In this document: positions 7,569 through 17,200 of the stretch, one piece after another
Layout: every line of letters begins with the position of its first letter
How positions within the stretch are numbered: position 1 is the first letter of the stretch
Assembly (NCBI GenBank): GCA_016235665.1
Contig: JACRJI010000008.1
Location: forward strand, 310,001 to 374,000
Length of the DNA stretch: 64,000 nucleotides
Direction of reading: 5' to 3'
Source: a candidate division TA06 bacterium
GTDB lineage: Bacteria > Edwardsbacteria > AC1 > EtOH8
The notes under the pieces: generated by a model
What the model was told of the DNA's origin: nothing
Databases searched by the model: none
The model's input: the letters and a program-made list of their open reading frames with translations, nothing else
Translations under genes and position numbers: made by a program

Positions 7569-10250
7569 CTACCCCGCCACTTCCTGCCATTGCAGGGCCG
7601 CATCAATGGCCTTGGTGGCCTGCTGCCGCAGGCCTTCATCGTGGGTGAAATTGACCGCCTTCTGCCAGGCCTCCACCGCATCCCGTGTCTTACCCCGATG
7701 AGCCAGAAGTTTACCTAACAGCAGGTACAACTCGGCCCGGTCGCCGTGGGAGGTCATCAGATCCTGGCAGACGGCATAGGCCTGGTCGGCCTTGTCGGTT
7801 CGGGCGAACATGGAAGCCTGGCCCAGCCGGGCCTCAAAACTTTTGGGGGCGATCTTTACCGCTATGGCAAACTCCACCGCCGCCTTGTCCAGAATGTTCT
7901 GTTTCAAGTAAATCTCACCCAAAGCCAAATGGGATTCCAGATGCGCGGGGTTGTTGACCACCGCCTTCTTAAGTTCCTCGACCGCGGACTCTGTTTTGCC
8001 GGCTGCCAAAAAAAGCAGCCCCAGCCGGTGATAGCCGAAGGGAAGCTTGGGTGAGATATTGATGGCCTGACGGTAAGCCATCACCGCTTCTTCGGGCTGC
8101 CCCTGCCCTTCAAAGGCCTGTCCCAGGCCCAGGTACAGGTGGATGTTCTGGGTGTCGTCCTTTAAGGCTTTTTCAAAGCTTTGCTGGGCCTGCTTATGCT
8201 GTCCCAGGTTCAAATAGAGCCGTCCCAGTTCCAGTTGCAGTTCGGAAGTGTGGGAGGAGTTTTTAAGACCGTTCTCCAGCGCCCTGACCGCCTGATCCGG
8301 GAGATTTTGCATCAAGTATGATCTGCTTAATCCCGTGATATATTCGGGCTGGCCGGGGAAAAGTTTCAGCAGCACTTCGTAACGCACCGCCGCCTCGGCC
8401 CCCTGTTTTTCATCCAAGGCAATTTCGGCCAGGGCCTTCAGGGCATCCGGGTTCTGGGGCTGCTGTTCGATGATGGCCTTGGCCTGCTTCTTGGCTTCGG
8501 CGTTGTTTCCCTGGGCCTGAAGGTCCTTGAGCTTCTGCAGGTCGGACTGTAGTTCCCGTTCCTCCCACCTGGTGGATTTGGCCCGTAGGGAGGCATCCTC
8601 CAGCACCCCGCCGAAGATGTCGGCCGAGACCGTGGTCCCTTTTTCCTGGCCCGAACCCTGCCATTGCTCCAGTATCAGCAGGTCGGGGTTCTCTACAAAA
8701 AAATCTATCCCCAGTTTAAAGGAGCCCCCGGTGTAGAAGGATTTCAGTTCCATGGCCTTTTTGGAAGCAGCCACCGATTCCTGATAATGCTCGGTGGCGG
8801 CCAGGGCAAAACTTAGGTTGTAATGGGCCTCGGCGAACCCGCTGTCCAACTGAATGGCTTTTTGCAGTTCTTCAATGGCTAAAGTATAGTTTTTCTTTTT
8901 CAGATGCAGCAGGCCGATATTGTTGTGAGCCAGCACAGACTGGGGGTTCAGATTTAAGACCTCAAGATATTCCTTCATGGCCATCTCATCATTGCCGGCC
9001 TTGGCATATAAAAGACCCAGATTAAAATGGGCGTCGCTGTACTGCGGGTTCGAGGCCACCGCCTGTTTGACCTTATCCACCGCCTGTTCCGGCTGGTTCT
9101 GGTAAAAATAAGCGATGCCAAGATTGTTCAGGCTGATGGCGTATTCCGGGTCCAGGTCCAAAGCCCCCTGATACCAGCGGATGGCATCGTCCGACATCCC
9201 CAGCCGGTGGCAGGCCAGGCCGATATCGTTGTATATCTTTTGATTTCTGGGTTCAAACTCCAAAGCCTTTTTATAAGCTTCTATGGCCGGCTGGTTCTGG
9301 CCCGTCAAAAGATAGACCTCGCCTAATTCCTTGTGGACCAATCCCGACTCCTGCCCCATTCCCATGGCCTTTTCAAATTCGGCCAGGGCCTGCTTAAAAA
9401 GCCCCTTGCGTTTGAAACCGACGCCAAGGTTGTAGTGGGTCATGAAACCGTCCGGGGCCACCTGAGGCTGGTCCTCGGAGTGGCGTTTGATCTCGGACAG
9501 CAGGTCCTGGTTGTAATAATCTATTCCCAGGTTGGCCTGGGCCCGGGCATAGTTGGGATTCAGAGCGATGGCCTTGCGTGATTCTTCGATAGCCTTTTCC
9601 AGCAGTCCCTTTTCGCCGTAGGTAAAACCCAGCAGGAAATGCGCCTCGGCGCCGTCGGGATTTATCTTCACCGCCTCCTGCAGTTCGGAAATGGACTGCT
9701 CCAGCAGGCCCAGATTATAAAAGATCTCCCCCAACGCAGTATGCGCCACGTATGACTGGGGATCAACTTTTAGCGCCGCCTGATAGACCTTGACCGCTGA
9801 CTCGAACTCGCCCTGCTGTTTAAGGGTCAAGCCCAGGTAGATGTGGGTCAGAAAGTCATCGGACTTTAGTTTAAGGGCCTGGTGGTAGTGCTCTATGGCC
9901 GACTTATACTGGCCGGTATTGCGCAGGGCCTCGGCCAGCCGGAAGTGCGCAGAAAAGTCTTCTGACTGATCTATGTTCTTTTTGGCCTGTTCTATCTCCC
10001 GGTCATAATATCCGCTTTTGCGGTAGACCACTTCCAGGTTGTGGCGGGCCAGCACATTCTTGGGATCCAGCTCGATGGCCTTCTGCAATACTTCGATGGC
10101 CTCGGTGTACATGGCCTTGTGGTGAAATACCACCCCCAGATTATTGTGGGCCGCCGAGTCCTTGGCATCCAGCCGGGACCGGAAGCTGCGCAGGATGCCC
10201 TGTTCTTCGGGGCTGATCACGGCGGTTGTATTTTGAGCGTTGGAATCCAT
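7569..10250 (-). CDS. Giant TPR-repeat protein in chemosensory operon
   Basis: The 893-residue protein is nearly all TPRs. One block runs from about 35 to 535, beginning NNLGVVFHHKAMYTEAIEVL. A non-TPR linker (about 540-575) contains GGSFKLGIDFFVENPDLL. A second block runs from about 590 to 885. Many units keep the TPR consensus (AHNNLGV, AHYNLSFAL, GYHRLGLLFL). There is no signal peptide or membrane segment, so a cytoplasmic scaffold is likely. It sits between the CheC-type phosphatase gene and the PATAN-TPR gene on the same strand. A specific partner cannot be named from sequence. Confidence 0.85.
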   Translation of the reverse strand: MDSNAQNTTAVISPEEQGILRSFRSRLDAKDSAAHNNLGVVFHHKAMYTEAIEVLQKAIELDPKNVLARHNLEVVYRKSGYYDREIEQAKKNIDQSEDFSAHFRLAEALRNTGQYKSAIEHYHQALKLKSDDFLTHIYLGLTLKQQGEFESAVKVYQAALKVDPQSYVAHTALGEIFYNLGLLEQSISELQEAVKINPDGAEAHFLLGFTYGEKGLLEKAIEESRKAIALNPNYARAQANLGIDYYNQDLLSEIKRHSEDQPQVAPDGFMTHYNLGVGFKRKGLFKQALAEFEKAMGMGQESGLVHKELGEVYLLTGQNQPAIEAYKKALEFEPRNQKIYNDIGLACHRLGMSDDAIRWYQGALDLDPEYAISLNNLGIAYFYQNQPEQAVDKVKQAVASNPQYSDAHFNLGLLYAKAGNDEMAMKEYLEVLNLNPQSVLAHNNIGLLHLKKKNYTLAIEELQKAIQLDSGFAEAHYNLSFALAATEHYQESVAASKKAMELKSFYTGGSFKLGIDFFVENPDLLILEQWQGSGQEKGTTVSADIFGGVLEDASLRAKSTRWEERELQSDLQKLKDLQAQGNNAEAKKQAKAIIEQQPQNPDALKALAEIALDEKQGAEAAVRYEVLLKLFPGQPEYITGLSRSYLMQNLPDQAVRALENGLKNSSHTSELQLELGRLYLNLGQHKQAQQSFEKALKDDTQNIHLYLGLGQAFEGQGQPEEAVMAYRQAINISPKLPFGYHRLGLLFLAAGKTESAVEELKKAVVNNPAHLESHLALGEIYLKQNILDKAAVEFAIAVKIAPKSFEARLGQASMFARTDKADQAYAVCQDLMTSHGDRAELYLLLGKLLAHRGKTRDAVEAWQKAVNFTHDEGLRQQATKAIDAALQWQEVAG

Positions 10251-10504
10251 ATGGAAAATTGATTTGAAACTTGAAGTTTGTAATGAGAGACATTTACTGA
10301 ATGCTTAGCCAGATGCTGAATACCTGGGAAAGTTCAAACCACTGAAAACGATCCCGTAAATCATGTTAATCCGCTTACGCTTCAATGCAGGATTTCTTCA
10401 AGCGCCAAAGCTTTCGCTTACTCTACATACTTGCCTTCCCTTGGGGGCCGTAACTTTAGCGAAGGCCTCAGCGGTGGAGCTCCTGTCTGCTCAGGGAAAA
10501 TATA
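10251..10504. repeat. Intergenic spacer with dispersed repeat fragments
   Basis: This gap of 254 bases has no convincing ORF on either strand. It holds AAATCATGTTAATCCG (about 10358-10373), a fragment of the ATCATGTTAATCCTGTC family seen elsewhere in the window. It also holds GCCGTAACTTTAGCGAAGGC (about 10448-10467), related to the string in the 3284-3433 gap. No clear promoter or terminator is seen. Confidence 0.45.
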
Positions 10505-11122
10505 TTACCCCAGGTGGATGGCCTTCAGGATCACCTCCAGCGATGCCGGATCGGGCAGCAGCAGAAAATATCCGTAGAGGGTGGTGTTCTTTTCCACAAA
10601 ACGGAATTCGGTCTCGATGCAGACAACCATGTCCTTGTCGCTGGAAAATTCCAGGGAGACGGTCTGAAGCACCGCCGAGGCCATGTCCACCGCCATGTTG
10701 GGAACTGAAGGCACCACCACCAGGCCCAGCAGATCTCCCAGCGAGTTCATGTAAGCGCAGGTCAAAACATTGGAAACTTCCTTGAGGGCCGACTCCTCCA
10801 GTTCCCCGAATTTTTTGGTGGTTCCCAGCGGCTGGCGCATCAGGCAGTCGGTAAGGTGCCAGGCCGCTTCCTGGGGAAACAGCAGCAGGGTGCGGCCGGT
10901 CATGTCGCCCAGAAAATAGATCAGCACGCTGGCCACCACCTCGTTGGGCTTGGCCACTAAGCTGAACACTTCTTCTATGGGATTGATCCGGATCACCGGC
11001 ACGTTGACCATCACCTTTTCTCCGGTAAGCTCGGAGAGCGCGGTGGCGGCGTGGCAGGCCCCGATATTGGCCACTTCCTTGAGGGCATCCAGCTGAATGG
11101 CTTTTAACTGACTGACGTCCAT
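10505..11122 (-). CDS. cheC: CheC-type CheY-P phosphatase
   Basis: The 205-residue protein carries the CheC active-site pattern [D/S]-x3-E-x2-N-x22-P twice. The first copy is DALKEVANIG with the proline of NVPV 23 residues after the Asn. The second is SALKEVSNVL with the proline of PSVP at the same spacing. Two intact sites are typical of CheC (CheX has one). CheC removes phosphate from CheY-P and in some species works with CheD. No cheD is in the window. The gene lies directly downstream of cheA, so it is expected to reset the response regulator at 13261-13629. It is soluble with no extra domains. Confidence 0.85.
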   Translation of the reverse strand: MDVSQLKAIQLDALKEVANIGACHAATALSELTGEKVMVNVPVIRINPIEEVFSLVAKPNEVVASVLIYFLGDMTGRTLLLFPQEAAWHLTDCLMRQPLGTTKKFGELEESALKEVSNVLTCAYMNSLGDLLGLVVVPSVPNMAVDMASAVLQTVSLEFSSDKDMVVCIETEFRFVEKNTTLYGYFLLLPDPASLEVILKAIHLG

Positions 11123-11175
11123 ATTTATATCACCGTTACTCGTTAATTGTTATTCGTTAATCGTTGCCTGTGGTC

Positions 11176-11217
11176 TATTCAGTATTCAGTATTCAGTATT
11201 CAGTATTCAGTATTCGG
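11176..11217. repeat. Tandem heptamer repeat (TATTCAG)n
   Basis: Six 7-base units lie in tandem: five perfect TATTCAG copies and one TATTCGG, between cheC and cheA. Just before them is an imperfect TCGTTAAT repeat. Related CAGTATTCAGTATTC strings occur near 22240 and a degenerate version near 37785. The unit does not encode a peptide here. Confidence 0.85.
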
Positions 11218-11222
11218 TGATC

Positions 11223-13163
11223 TCAGGTTTCAAGGTTATTGACATCCACTATCAGCATCGGATAACCCTCCCGGCTGATGGCCACACCGCTAAAGGTCTT
11301 ATTGGCGTTAAGGAAACGGGAAAGCGGCTTGACCACTATCTCCTGCTGGCCCACCATCCGGTCTATGACATAGGCGGCAAACGAGCCCTGACGTTCCAGC
11401 ACCACGGTGGGACCGGATAGTATCCCTTCTTCGGTTTCCAGTTTTAAGACCCGGGAAAGCCTTTGCACCGGGATGGCCTGGCTGCGGTATACTATGGCAG
11501 TTTTGCCCTGGAGGGTCCTTACGTTTTCCGGTTTAAGCTCAAATGTTTCCATAACCTGGGACATGGGCAGGGCGTAGACCTGCTCCCTGGCCGAAACCAG
11601 CAGGGTGCGGATGATGGCCAGGCTAAGGGGAACATTCAGCAAAAAGCGCGATCCCTGGCCGGCGTTGCTTTCAATGGTCATACTTCCGCCCATGCTTTCG
11701 ATCCTGCTTTTGACCACATCCAACCCCACTCCGCGCCCCGAGACCTCGGTAACTTTCTCGGCGGTGGAAAATCCGGGGCGGGCCAAAAAATCGAAGACCT
11801 GCTTCTGGCTGAGACTGGAGGCCTGCTCCTTGGTGATCCAGCCTTTTTCCACGGCCTTCTGTTTTATTTTTTCGGAATCGATCCCCCGTCCGTCGTCCTC
11901 CACCACTATCAGGGCCTGGTCCTTGACCTTTTGGGCGGACAGGGTCACGGTGCCGATCTTTCTCTTGCCCAGGGCTTCCCGCTGGGCCATGGTCTCCATG
12001 CCGTGATCCACCGAATTGCGCAGCAGGTGCACCAGGGGCTCGGCCAGCATCTGGAGAATGGAGCGGTCCATTTCCAGTTCCCGGCCTTCCAGCTTAAAGT
12101 CTATGTCCTTGTTCAGCACCTTGGCGGCGTCCCGCACCACCCGGGGAAAGCGGTCGAAGATCTCGGACATGGCCACCAGCCGAGAGGCCAGCACCTGATG
12201 CTGCAGTTCGGAGGTGATCTGGGCCACTTGGTCCACGCTGTCCTGGATCAGTGTGTTTTGGGACATCTGGGCCAGTTGCTTAAGCCTCTCCCGCCAGACC
12301 ACCAGCTCGCCCACCAAGTTCATCAGCTTGTCCAGCCGGGCGGTGGAGACCTTGACCTCGCGGGGGCGCTCCTGGGCCAGCTGGGTAAAAGCGCTGACGG
12401 TGCGGCGTTCCACCGCCTGCTCCTCGGTCTCCTCCACCACTTCTTCGATCTCGATGTCCTCGATCTCGCTGTAACCGATGCGGGACTTGATCTCCTTTTC
12501 GCTGTGGAGATTGGTGACGAAGAACACCGAGAAGCCCCGGTCAAAGCGCTCGGCTTCCAGATCGCGCCGCTCGGGCACGGTATAGGCTATCTTCCCGAAC
12601 TGTTCCATGGTGTGCAGTACCAAAAAGGCCCGGGCCGATTTAAGCGCCACATCGGCTTCCAACAGCACCCGGACCTTATAAACGAAGGAATCGGCGGTCT
12701 TCAGAGGATTTATCCGGGAAAAATCGTTGCCGCCGGAAACGTTGGAGACAACCTCAGTTTTTGAACTTTGGGGAGCGGCTGCCAGCGATTCAATTTTCTT
12801 GGACAGCTCGGCCCCCTTTTCTTTGAGGCTTTTCTGGGGATCGCGCCCGGCGGCCAGCTCGGCCACCGCATTTTCCAGATAGTCGATGGATTCAAAGATG
12901 GCGTCCACCTGGGGCTGGGCCAGCTTAAGCTGGCGCTTGCGCAGCCGGTCCAGAAGATCTTCAGCCTTGTGGGCTAGCTCGGCGATCTGATCCTGCCCGA
13001 TGGACCCTGCCATGCCCTTGATGGTGTGCATAGAGCGGAAGATCTCGTCCAGCAGGGCCGGGTCGTCCGGGTTTTTCTCCAATGCCAAAAGAGCCCGGTT
13101 GAGACTGACCAGATGCTCCCGGGTTTCAGAGACAAAGAGATCTCTATACTTGGTAGTGTCCAT
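11223..13163 (-). CDS. cheA: Chemotaxis histidine kinase CheA
   Basis: The start is placed at 13163 (MDTTKYRDLFVSETREHL) because the longer reading to 13328 runs through the cheY gene in another frame. The 646-residue protein has P1 with the phospho-accepting His46 in MHTIKGMAG and a P2-like domain (about 160-240). P3 dimerisation (about 272-340) contains KLMNLVGELVVWRERL. The P4 kinase domain has HLLRNSVDHGME (N box), EDDGRGID (G1) and SGRGVGLDVV (G2). P5 (about 515-646) is CheW-like. It phosphorylates CheY in response to receptor state through CheW. All catalytic motifs are intact. Confidence 0.96.
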   Translation of the reverse strand: MDTTKYRDLFVSETREHLVSLNRALLALEKNPDDPALLDEIFRSMHTIKGMAGSIGQDQIAELAHKAEDLLDRLRKRQLKLAQPQVDAIFESIDYLENAVAELAAGRDPQKSLKEKGAELSKKIESLAAAPQSSKTEVVSNVSGGNDFSRINPLKTADSFVYKVRVLLEADVALKSARAFLVLHTMEQFGKIAYTVPERRDLEAERFDRGFSVFFVTNLHSEKEIKSRIGYSEIEDIEIEEVVEETEEQAVERRTVSAFTQLAQERPREVKVSTARLDKLMNLVGELVVWRERLKQLAQMSQNTLIQDSVDQVAQITSELQHQVLASRLVAMSEIFDRFPRVVRDAAKVLNKDIDFKLEGRELEMDRSILQMLAEPLVHLLRNSVDHGMETMAQREALGKRKIGTVTLSAQKVKDQALIVVEDDGRGIDSEKIKQKAVEKGWITKEQASSLSQKQVFDFLARPGFSTAEKVTEVSGRGVGLDVVKSRIESMGGSMTIESNAGQGSRFLLNVPLSLAIIRTLLVSAREQVYALPMSQVMETFELKPENVRTLQGKTAIVYRSQAIPVQRLSRVLKLETEEGILSGPTVVLERQGSFAAYVIDRMVGQQEIVVKPLSRFLNANKTFSGVAISREGYPMLIVDVNNLET

Positions 13164-13260
13164 CTTTACTGCAGATTGTCTATATGACCATAAAATTCTC
13201 AAAAAGCCAAAACAAACGCTTGGTTTTAAGCCCCGTTCTTTTGACCTTTGATTTTGGTAA

Positions 13261-13629
13261 TCAGCTGATCTGCAGCACCCGGCGGGCGGCTTCCAGCACC
13301 CGGCTGGGCTGGAACGGCTTGACCACAAAATCCCGGGCCCCGGCCTGGATGGCTTCCACCACCAGGGCCTGCTGGCCCATGGCGCTGCACATCAAAACCC
13401 TGGCGTTGGGATCCAACTGCATGATGGCCTTGACCGCTTCGATGCCGCCCATGTCGGGCATGATGATATCCATGATCACCAGGTCGGGCTTGAGTTTCTT
13501 GTACTGTTCAACCGCCTCGGCCCCGGTCGCTCCCTCACCGCAGACCTCAAAGTCCCCTTTCTTGAGGATGTCCGAGATCATGGTGCGCATGAAGATGGCG
13601 TCATCAACCACTAAAACCCTGTGCCCCAT
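13261..13629 (-). CDS. cheY: CheY-like single-domain response regulator
   Basis: The 122-residue receiver has the acidic pair D9-D10, the phosphoacceptor D54 in VIMDIIMPDMGG, S82 in LMCSAMG and K104 in VVKPFQPSR. There is no output domain, so it acts by protein binding. In this operon likely targets are the PATAN-TPR proteins. Its ATG follows the cheW stop directly with no intervening base, and cheA starts about 97 bases downstream. Confidence 0.95.
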   Translation of the reverse strand: MGHRVLVVDDAIFMRTMISDILKKGDFEVCGEGATGAEAVEQYKKLKPDLVIMDIIMPDMGGIEAVKAIMQLDPNARVLMCSAMGQQALVVEAIQAGARDFVVKPFQPSRVLEAARRVLQIS

Positions 13630-14073
13630 TTATTTCTCCTCCAATGCTAAAATTTTATCTAAATTTAAAATTATTACTTTCTCGTCTTTGGCTCCCAGGA
13701 CAGACTGGTAGAACCTGCCTGATCTGGTCCTGGTAACGGCCTCCGGCACAGGCTGGGCCTTCATTTCAGAGGTTTCCACGCTCTGCACCCGGTCCACTAC
13801 CAGCCCCACGTCCTCACCGTTATGCTCTACTATCAGTATCACCATGTCCCGGCCGTTCTCAATGTTGGCCAGGCCCAGCCTTTGGCGAAGATCCACCACA
13901 GCCACTATGGCCCCGCGCAGGTTGATCAGGCCGGTTACATAGGGTGGAGCTAGGGGCACAGGAATGATGTCCTGCATCTCCTCAATGGACTTTACCTGTT
14001 CGGTGCCAAGTGCAAACTTTTCACTTCCCAGGTTAAATATGACCTTTTCTTCCGATGCATTTTTTTCAGTCAT
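13630..14073 (-). CDS. cheW: CheW-like coupling protein
   Basis: The 147-residue CheW-domain protein has KVIFNLGSEKFALGTEQVKS at the start, GLINLRGAIVAVVDLRQRLG in the middle and VGLVVDRVQSVE near the end, all typical. CheW bridges receptors and CheA. It is the first gene of the chemosensory operon, about 47 bases downstream of a good -10 element. No receptor gene is in the window, so receptors must be encoded elsewhere or the input is unusual. Confidence 0.93.
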   Translation of the reverse strand: MTEKNASEEKVIFNLGSEKFALGTEQVKSIEEMQDIIPVPLAPPYVTGLINLRGAIVAVVDLRQRLGLANIENGRDMVILIVEHNGEDVGLVVDRVQSVETSEMKAQPVPEAVTRTRSGRFYQSVLGAKDEKVIILNLDKILALEEK

Positions 14074-14119
14074 AGCGGTCTCAATTTTTTATAACTGGCT
14101 GGAATATATAATCCTTACC

Positions 14120-14148
14120 AGTTTATCGCTTTTTTGAAAAGAAGTCAA
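14120..14148 (-). promoter_or_regulatory. Sigma70-type promoter of the chemosensory operon
   Basis: On the reverse strand, TTGACT (14148-14143) and TAAACT (14125-14120) are separated by exactly 17 bases and lie about 47 bases upstream of the cheW ATG. The surrounding sequence is AT-rich. A housekeeping type of promoter, rather than sigma28 or sigma54, suggests the operon is not under flagellar control. Confidence 0.62.
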
Positions 14149-14225
14149 TAGTTAAATGGAAAAATGTTGTTGTTTCGCTGTTAAAAGATAAAATGTTTGG
14201 GTATTATCATTTCGGGTAAAATAAA

Positions 14226-14257
14226 AAACAGCTCCGGTTATATACCCGGAGCTGTTT
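14226..14257 (-). terminator. Rho-independent terminator of the Mla/RND operon
   Basis: A perfect 12-base stem (AAACAGCTCCGG at 14226-14237 with CCGGAGCTGTTT at 14246-14257) encloses an 8-base loop. On the reverse strand it is followed by a T run. It begins 17 bases after the stop of the RND pump gene, so it ends that transcript and separates it from the chemosensory operon. Confidence 0.85.
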
Positions 14258-14273
14258 AGGGTCTATCTGCTCT

Positions 14274-17200
14274 CTATTTGTCCCGGTGCTTTTTCAATCT
14301 TTCCTCAAATAACACATACAAAGTAGGAACAAAAACCAGCGTCAGCACCGTGGACGCTATCAGACCGCTGATCACCGAGATGGCCAACGGAGCGTATGTT
14401 TCAGAGCTTTCGCCTATTCCCAGCGCCATCGGGACCATGCCCACGATGGTGGTCAGGGTAGTCATCAATATCGGACGCAGCCTGGTATGCCCGGCCTTGA
14501 TCACCGCCTGGTAAAGAGCCAGGCCCTCTCTTCGCAGGACATTTGCATAGTCAACCAGCAGGATGGCGTTGGAGACCACGATCCCCACCAGCATGATGAT
14601 GCCGATGAAAACGATCACCGAGAAGTTGATCCCGGTCAGGAACAGGCCCCAGATCACTCCCACTATCCCCAGCGGCACCGAGAAAAGGATGACGAACGGG
14701 TCCAGCAGGGACTCGAACTGCGCGGCCAGCACCATGTAGACCAGCATGATGGCCAGCAGCATGGCGTAGAACAGGCTCTTGAAGCTGTCGGCCATGTCCT
14801 TGGCCGATCCGCCCACTTCGATGGTGAAGCCCTCGGGAATGCTGATCTTGGCAATTTCTTTGGCCAGGTCACCGTTGATGGCCCCGATGGCCCGCCCCTT
14901 GGCGTTGGCGGTGACCGAAACGATCCGCTGCTGGTTCTTGCGGCTGATGTCCACCGGGCCGAAGGCCTTTTCCACCCGGGCGATATTGGAGACCGGCACC
15001 AACTGCCCCATGGCGCTCATTACCTTCAGGTTCTTGATGTCCGGCATCTGGGAACGGTCCTTCTCCTGGAAACGCACCACCACGTCGTATTCCTTGCCGA
15101 ATTTGCTGTCGCGGAACCGGGTCACGGTCTTCCCCTTGAAGGCCGTCTCCACCGCCGAGGCCACCTGATAGACGCTGAGTCCCAGGGCCCCGGCCTTGTC
15201 ACGGTCCACGATTATCTGCAGTTCCGGCATGCCTTCGCTGCGGCTGACCGTGACATCCTTGGTGCCCGGCACCGAGGCCATTATCCCCTTGACCTGCTCA
15301 GCCAGTTTTTTGGAGGCCTCCAGGTCGTATCCCTGGATGTCCACCTGGATCGCTCCTCCGGAACCCATGCTCATGATCTGGGAGATCAGACTGCCGGAGG
15401 CGAAAACCGCCTTGGCATCCGGAATGGCGGCCACCTTGGCCCTCAGTTTGTCCATGATCTCGTCTATTCCCCGGCTCCGCTGGGAGCGGGGCCCGAGCTT
15501 GACCCTGATAGCGCCGATATTGGGCCCGGAATTGGCCATGGCCTTGCGCATCCCCTCGCCTTCGCCGAATTGGGTGTAGATGGTATTGGCCTCGGGGATG
15601 TCCGCCTTGATGATATCCTCTATCCGCTGCATGACAGAACCAGTCTGTTTGAAAGAGGTTCCCACCGGCATGGTGATGCTGACGGTGAACTCCCCCTCGT
15701 CGCTGGTGGGCATGAACTCGGAGTCGCTCAGCCCGAACAATGCTCCGCTGACTATCACCACTCCCAGTGTGATCGCCATCACCGCTTTTTTCCGGGACAA
15801 GGCCCAGGTTAAGATATTTTGATAGACGTCATCCAGGCCTTTAAGCCACTGTCCTATCTTGTCCAGCAGGTTTTTCCACCAGGAGGATCCGCTTCCGTCT
15901 ACCTGATGGCTTTCAATTTTCAGGAACCGGCTGGTCAACAGGGGCAAAAGCATCATGGAGACGAAATAGGATCCGATCAGGGAGAAGGAAACGGTATAGG
16001 CCATGGGCCGGAACAGCACCCCGGCTATCCCGGAGACGAAGGCGATTGGCAGAAAGACCACGATGGTGGTGATGGTGGCGGCCAGCACCGCCATGGCCAC
16101 CTGGTCGGATCCTTTCAGGGCAGCTTCCTCGGGACTCTGTCCGGACTCCCGGTGCCGGTAAATGTTCTCCAGCACCACGATGGAATCGTCCACCAGCCGC
16201 CCCACCCCCAGGGCCAGTCCGCCCAGGGTCATGATGTTGAGGGTCATGTTGCGGAAGTAAAGCAGGATGAAGGTAACGATGATGGAGAACGGTATGGAAA
16301 GGGAGATGATCAACGTGCTGGAGAAGTTGCGCAGGAACAGGATTATGATCAGCACCGCCAGCAGAGACCCGGTAATGGCCTCGGTTTCCAGGCTTTTAAT
16401 GGAGCCCCGGATGAATTCGGCGGAATCGAAGGCGGTCGAAAGCGCTATGTCGGAAGGCACCTGTTTCTGCAATTCCTTAAGCTTGGCCTGTATTTTGTTG
16501 CTGACCGCCACGGTATTGGAACCGGACTGTTTTTGAACGACCATGGCCACTGAGCGCTGCCCGTTGAGCTTGGTTTCCGAGTCCAGTTCATTGAAGCTGT
16601 CCTCAACCTTGGCTATGTCCCGCAGATAGACCGGGGTTCCGCCCTTGTTGCCGATCACCGTGGCCGATATCTGTTCCACAGTCTTGAATTCGCCCGGGAT
16701 CCTGATCAGAAAATCCAGCTGGCCGCTCTTGAGGTGGCCGCCGGGAAGATTGAGATTGGAGGCCATCAGCGCCATCCCCACCTGGTCAAAGGAAAGCCCC
16801 AGAGCCTCCATCCGGGTGCGGTCTATGTTGACGTGGATCTGCCGGTCCTGCCCCCCCTGCACCGTCACCGAGGCCACCCCGGGAATGCGGGCCAGACGGT
16901 CCTTGAGGTTATCGTCGGCGTATTGCCGCAGCTCGGAAACTCCCCGGGGGCTGGAGACGCCTATCACCATCACCGGCATCAGCGACGGATCGAACTTGAC
17001 GATGATCGGGTTTTGGACCTCGGCCGGCAGATACGACTTTACCAGGTCGATCTTTTCCCGGACGTCAATGGCGGCGGCGTCGATGTCGGTGCCCCAGTCA
17101 AACTCCACGATGACCATCGAGGAGCCTTCCTTGGATGTGGACCGCACGTTCTTGACGTCCCGCACCATGCTGACCGCGCTCTCGATGCGGCGGCTGACCA

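Noticed and set aside
11176-11217. CRISPR or attachment site
   Set aside because: The unit is only 7 bases with no spacers, and no integrase is near.
11463-12764. Long plus-strand ORF of 433 codons opposite cheA
   Set aside because: It is rich in His, Gly and Leu, as expected from the antisense of a GC-rich gene, and has no domain; cheA explains the region.
11223-13328. Longer cheA reading starting at 13328
   Set aside because: The extra 55 residues are read through the cheY gene in another frame and have no CheA similarity. The ATG at 13163 gives the normal P1 start.
14487-15812. Plus-strand ORF of 441 codons opposite the RND pump
   Set aside because: The His/Asp/Gly-rich antisense reading has no family match; the RND pump has all conserved motifs.
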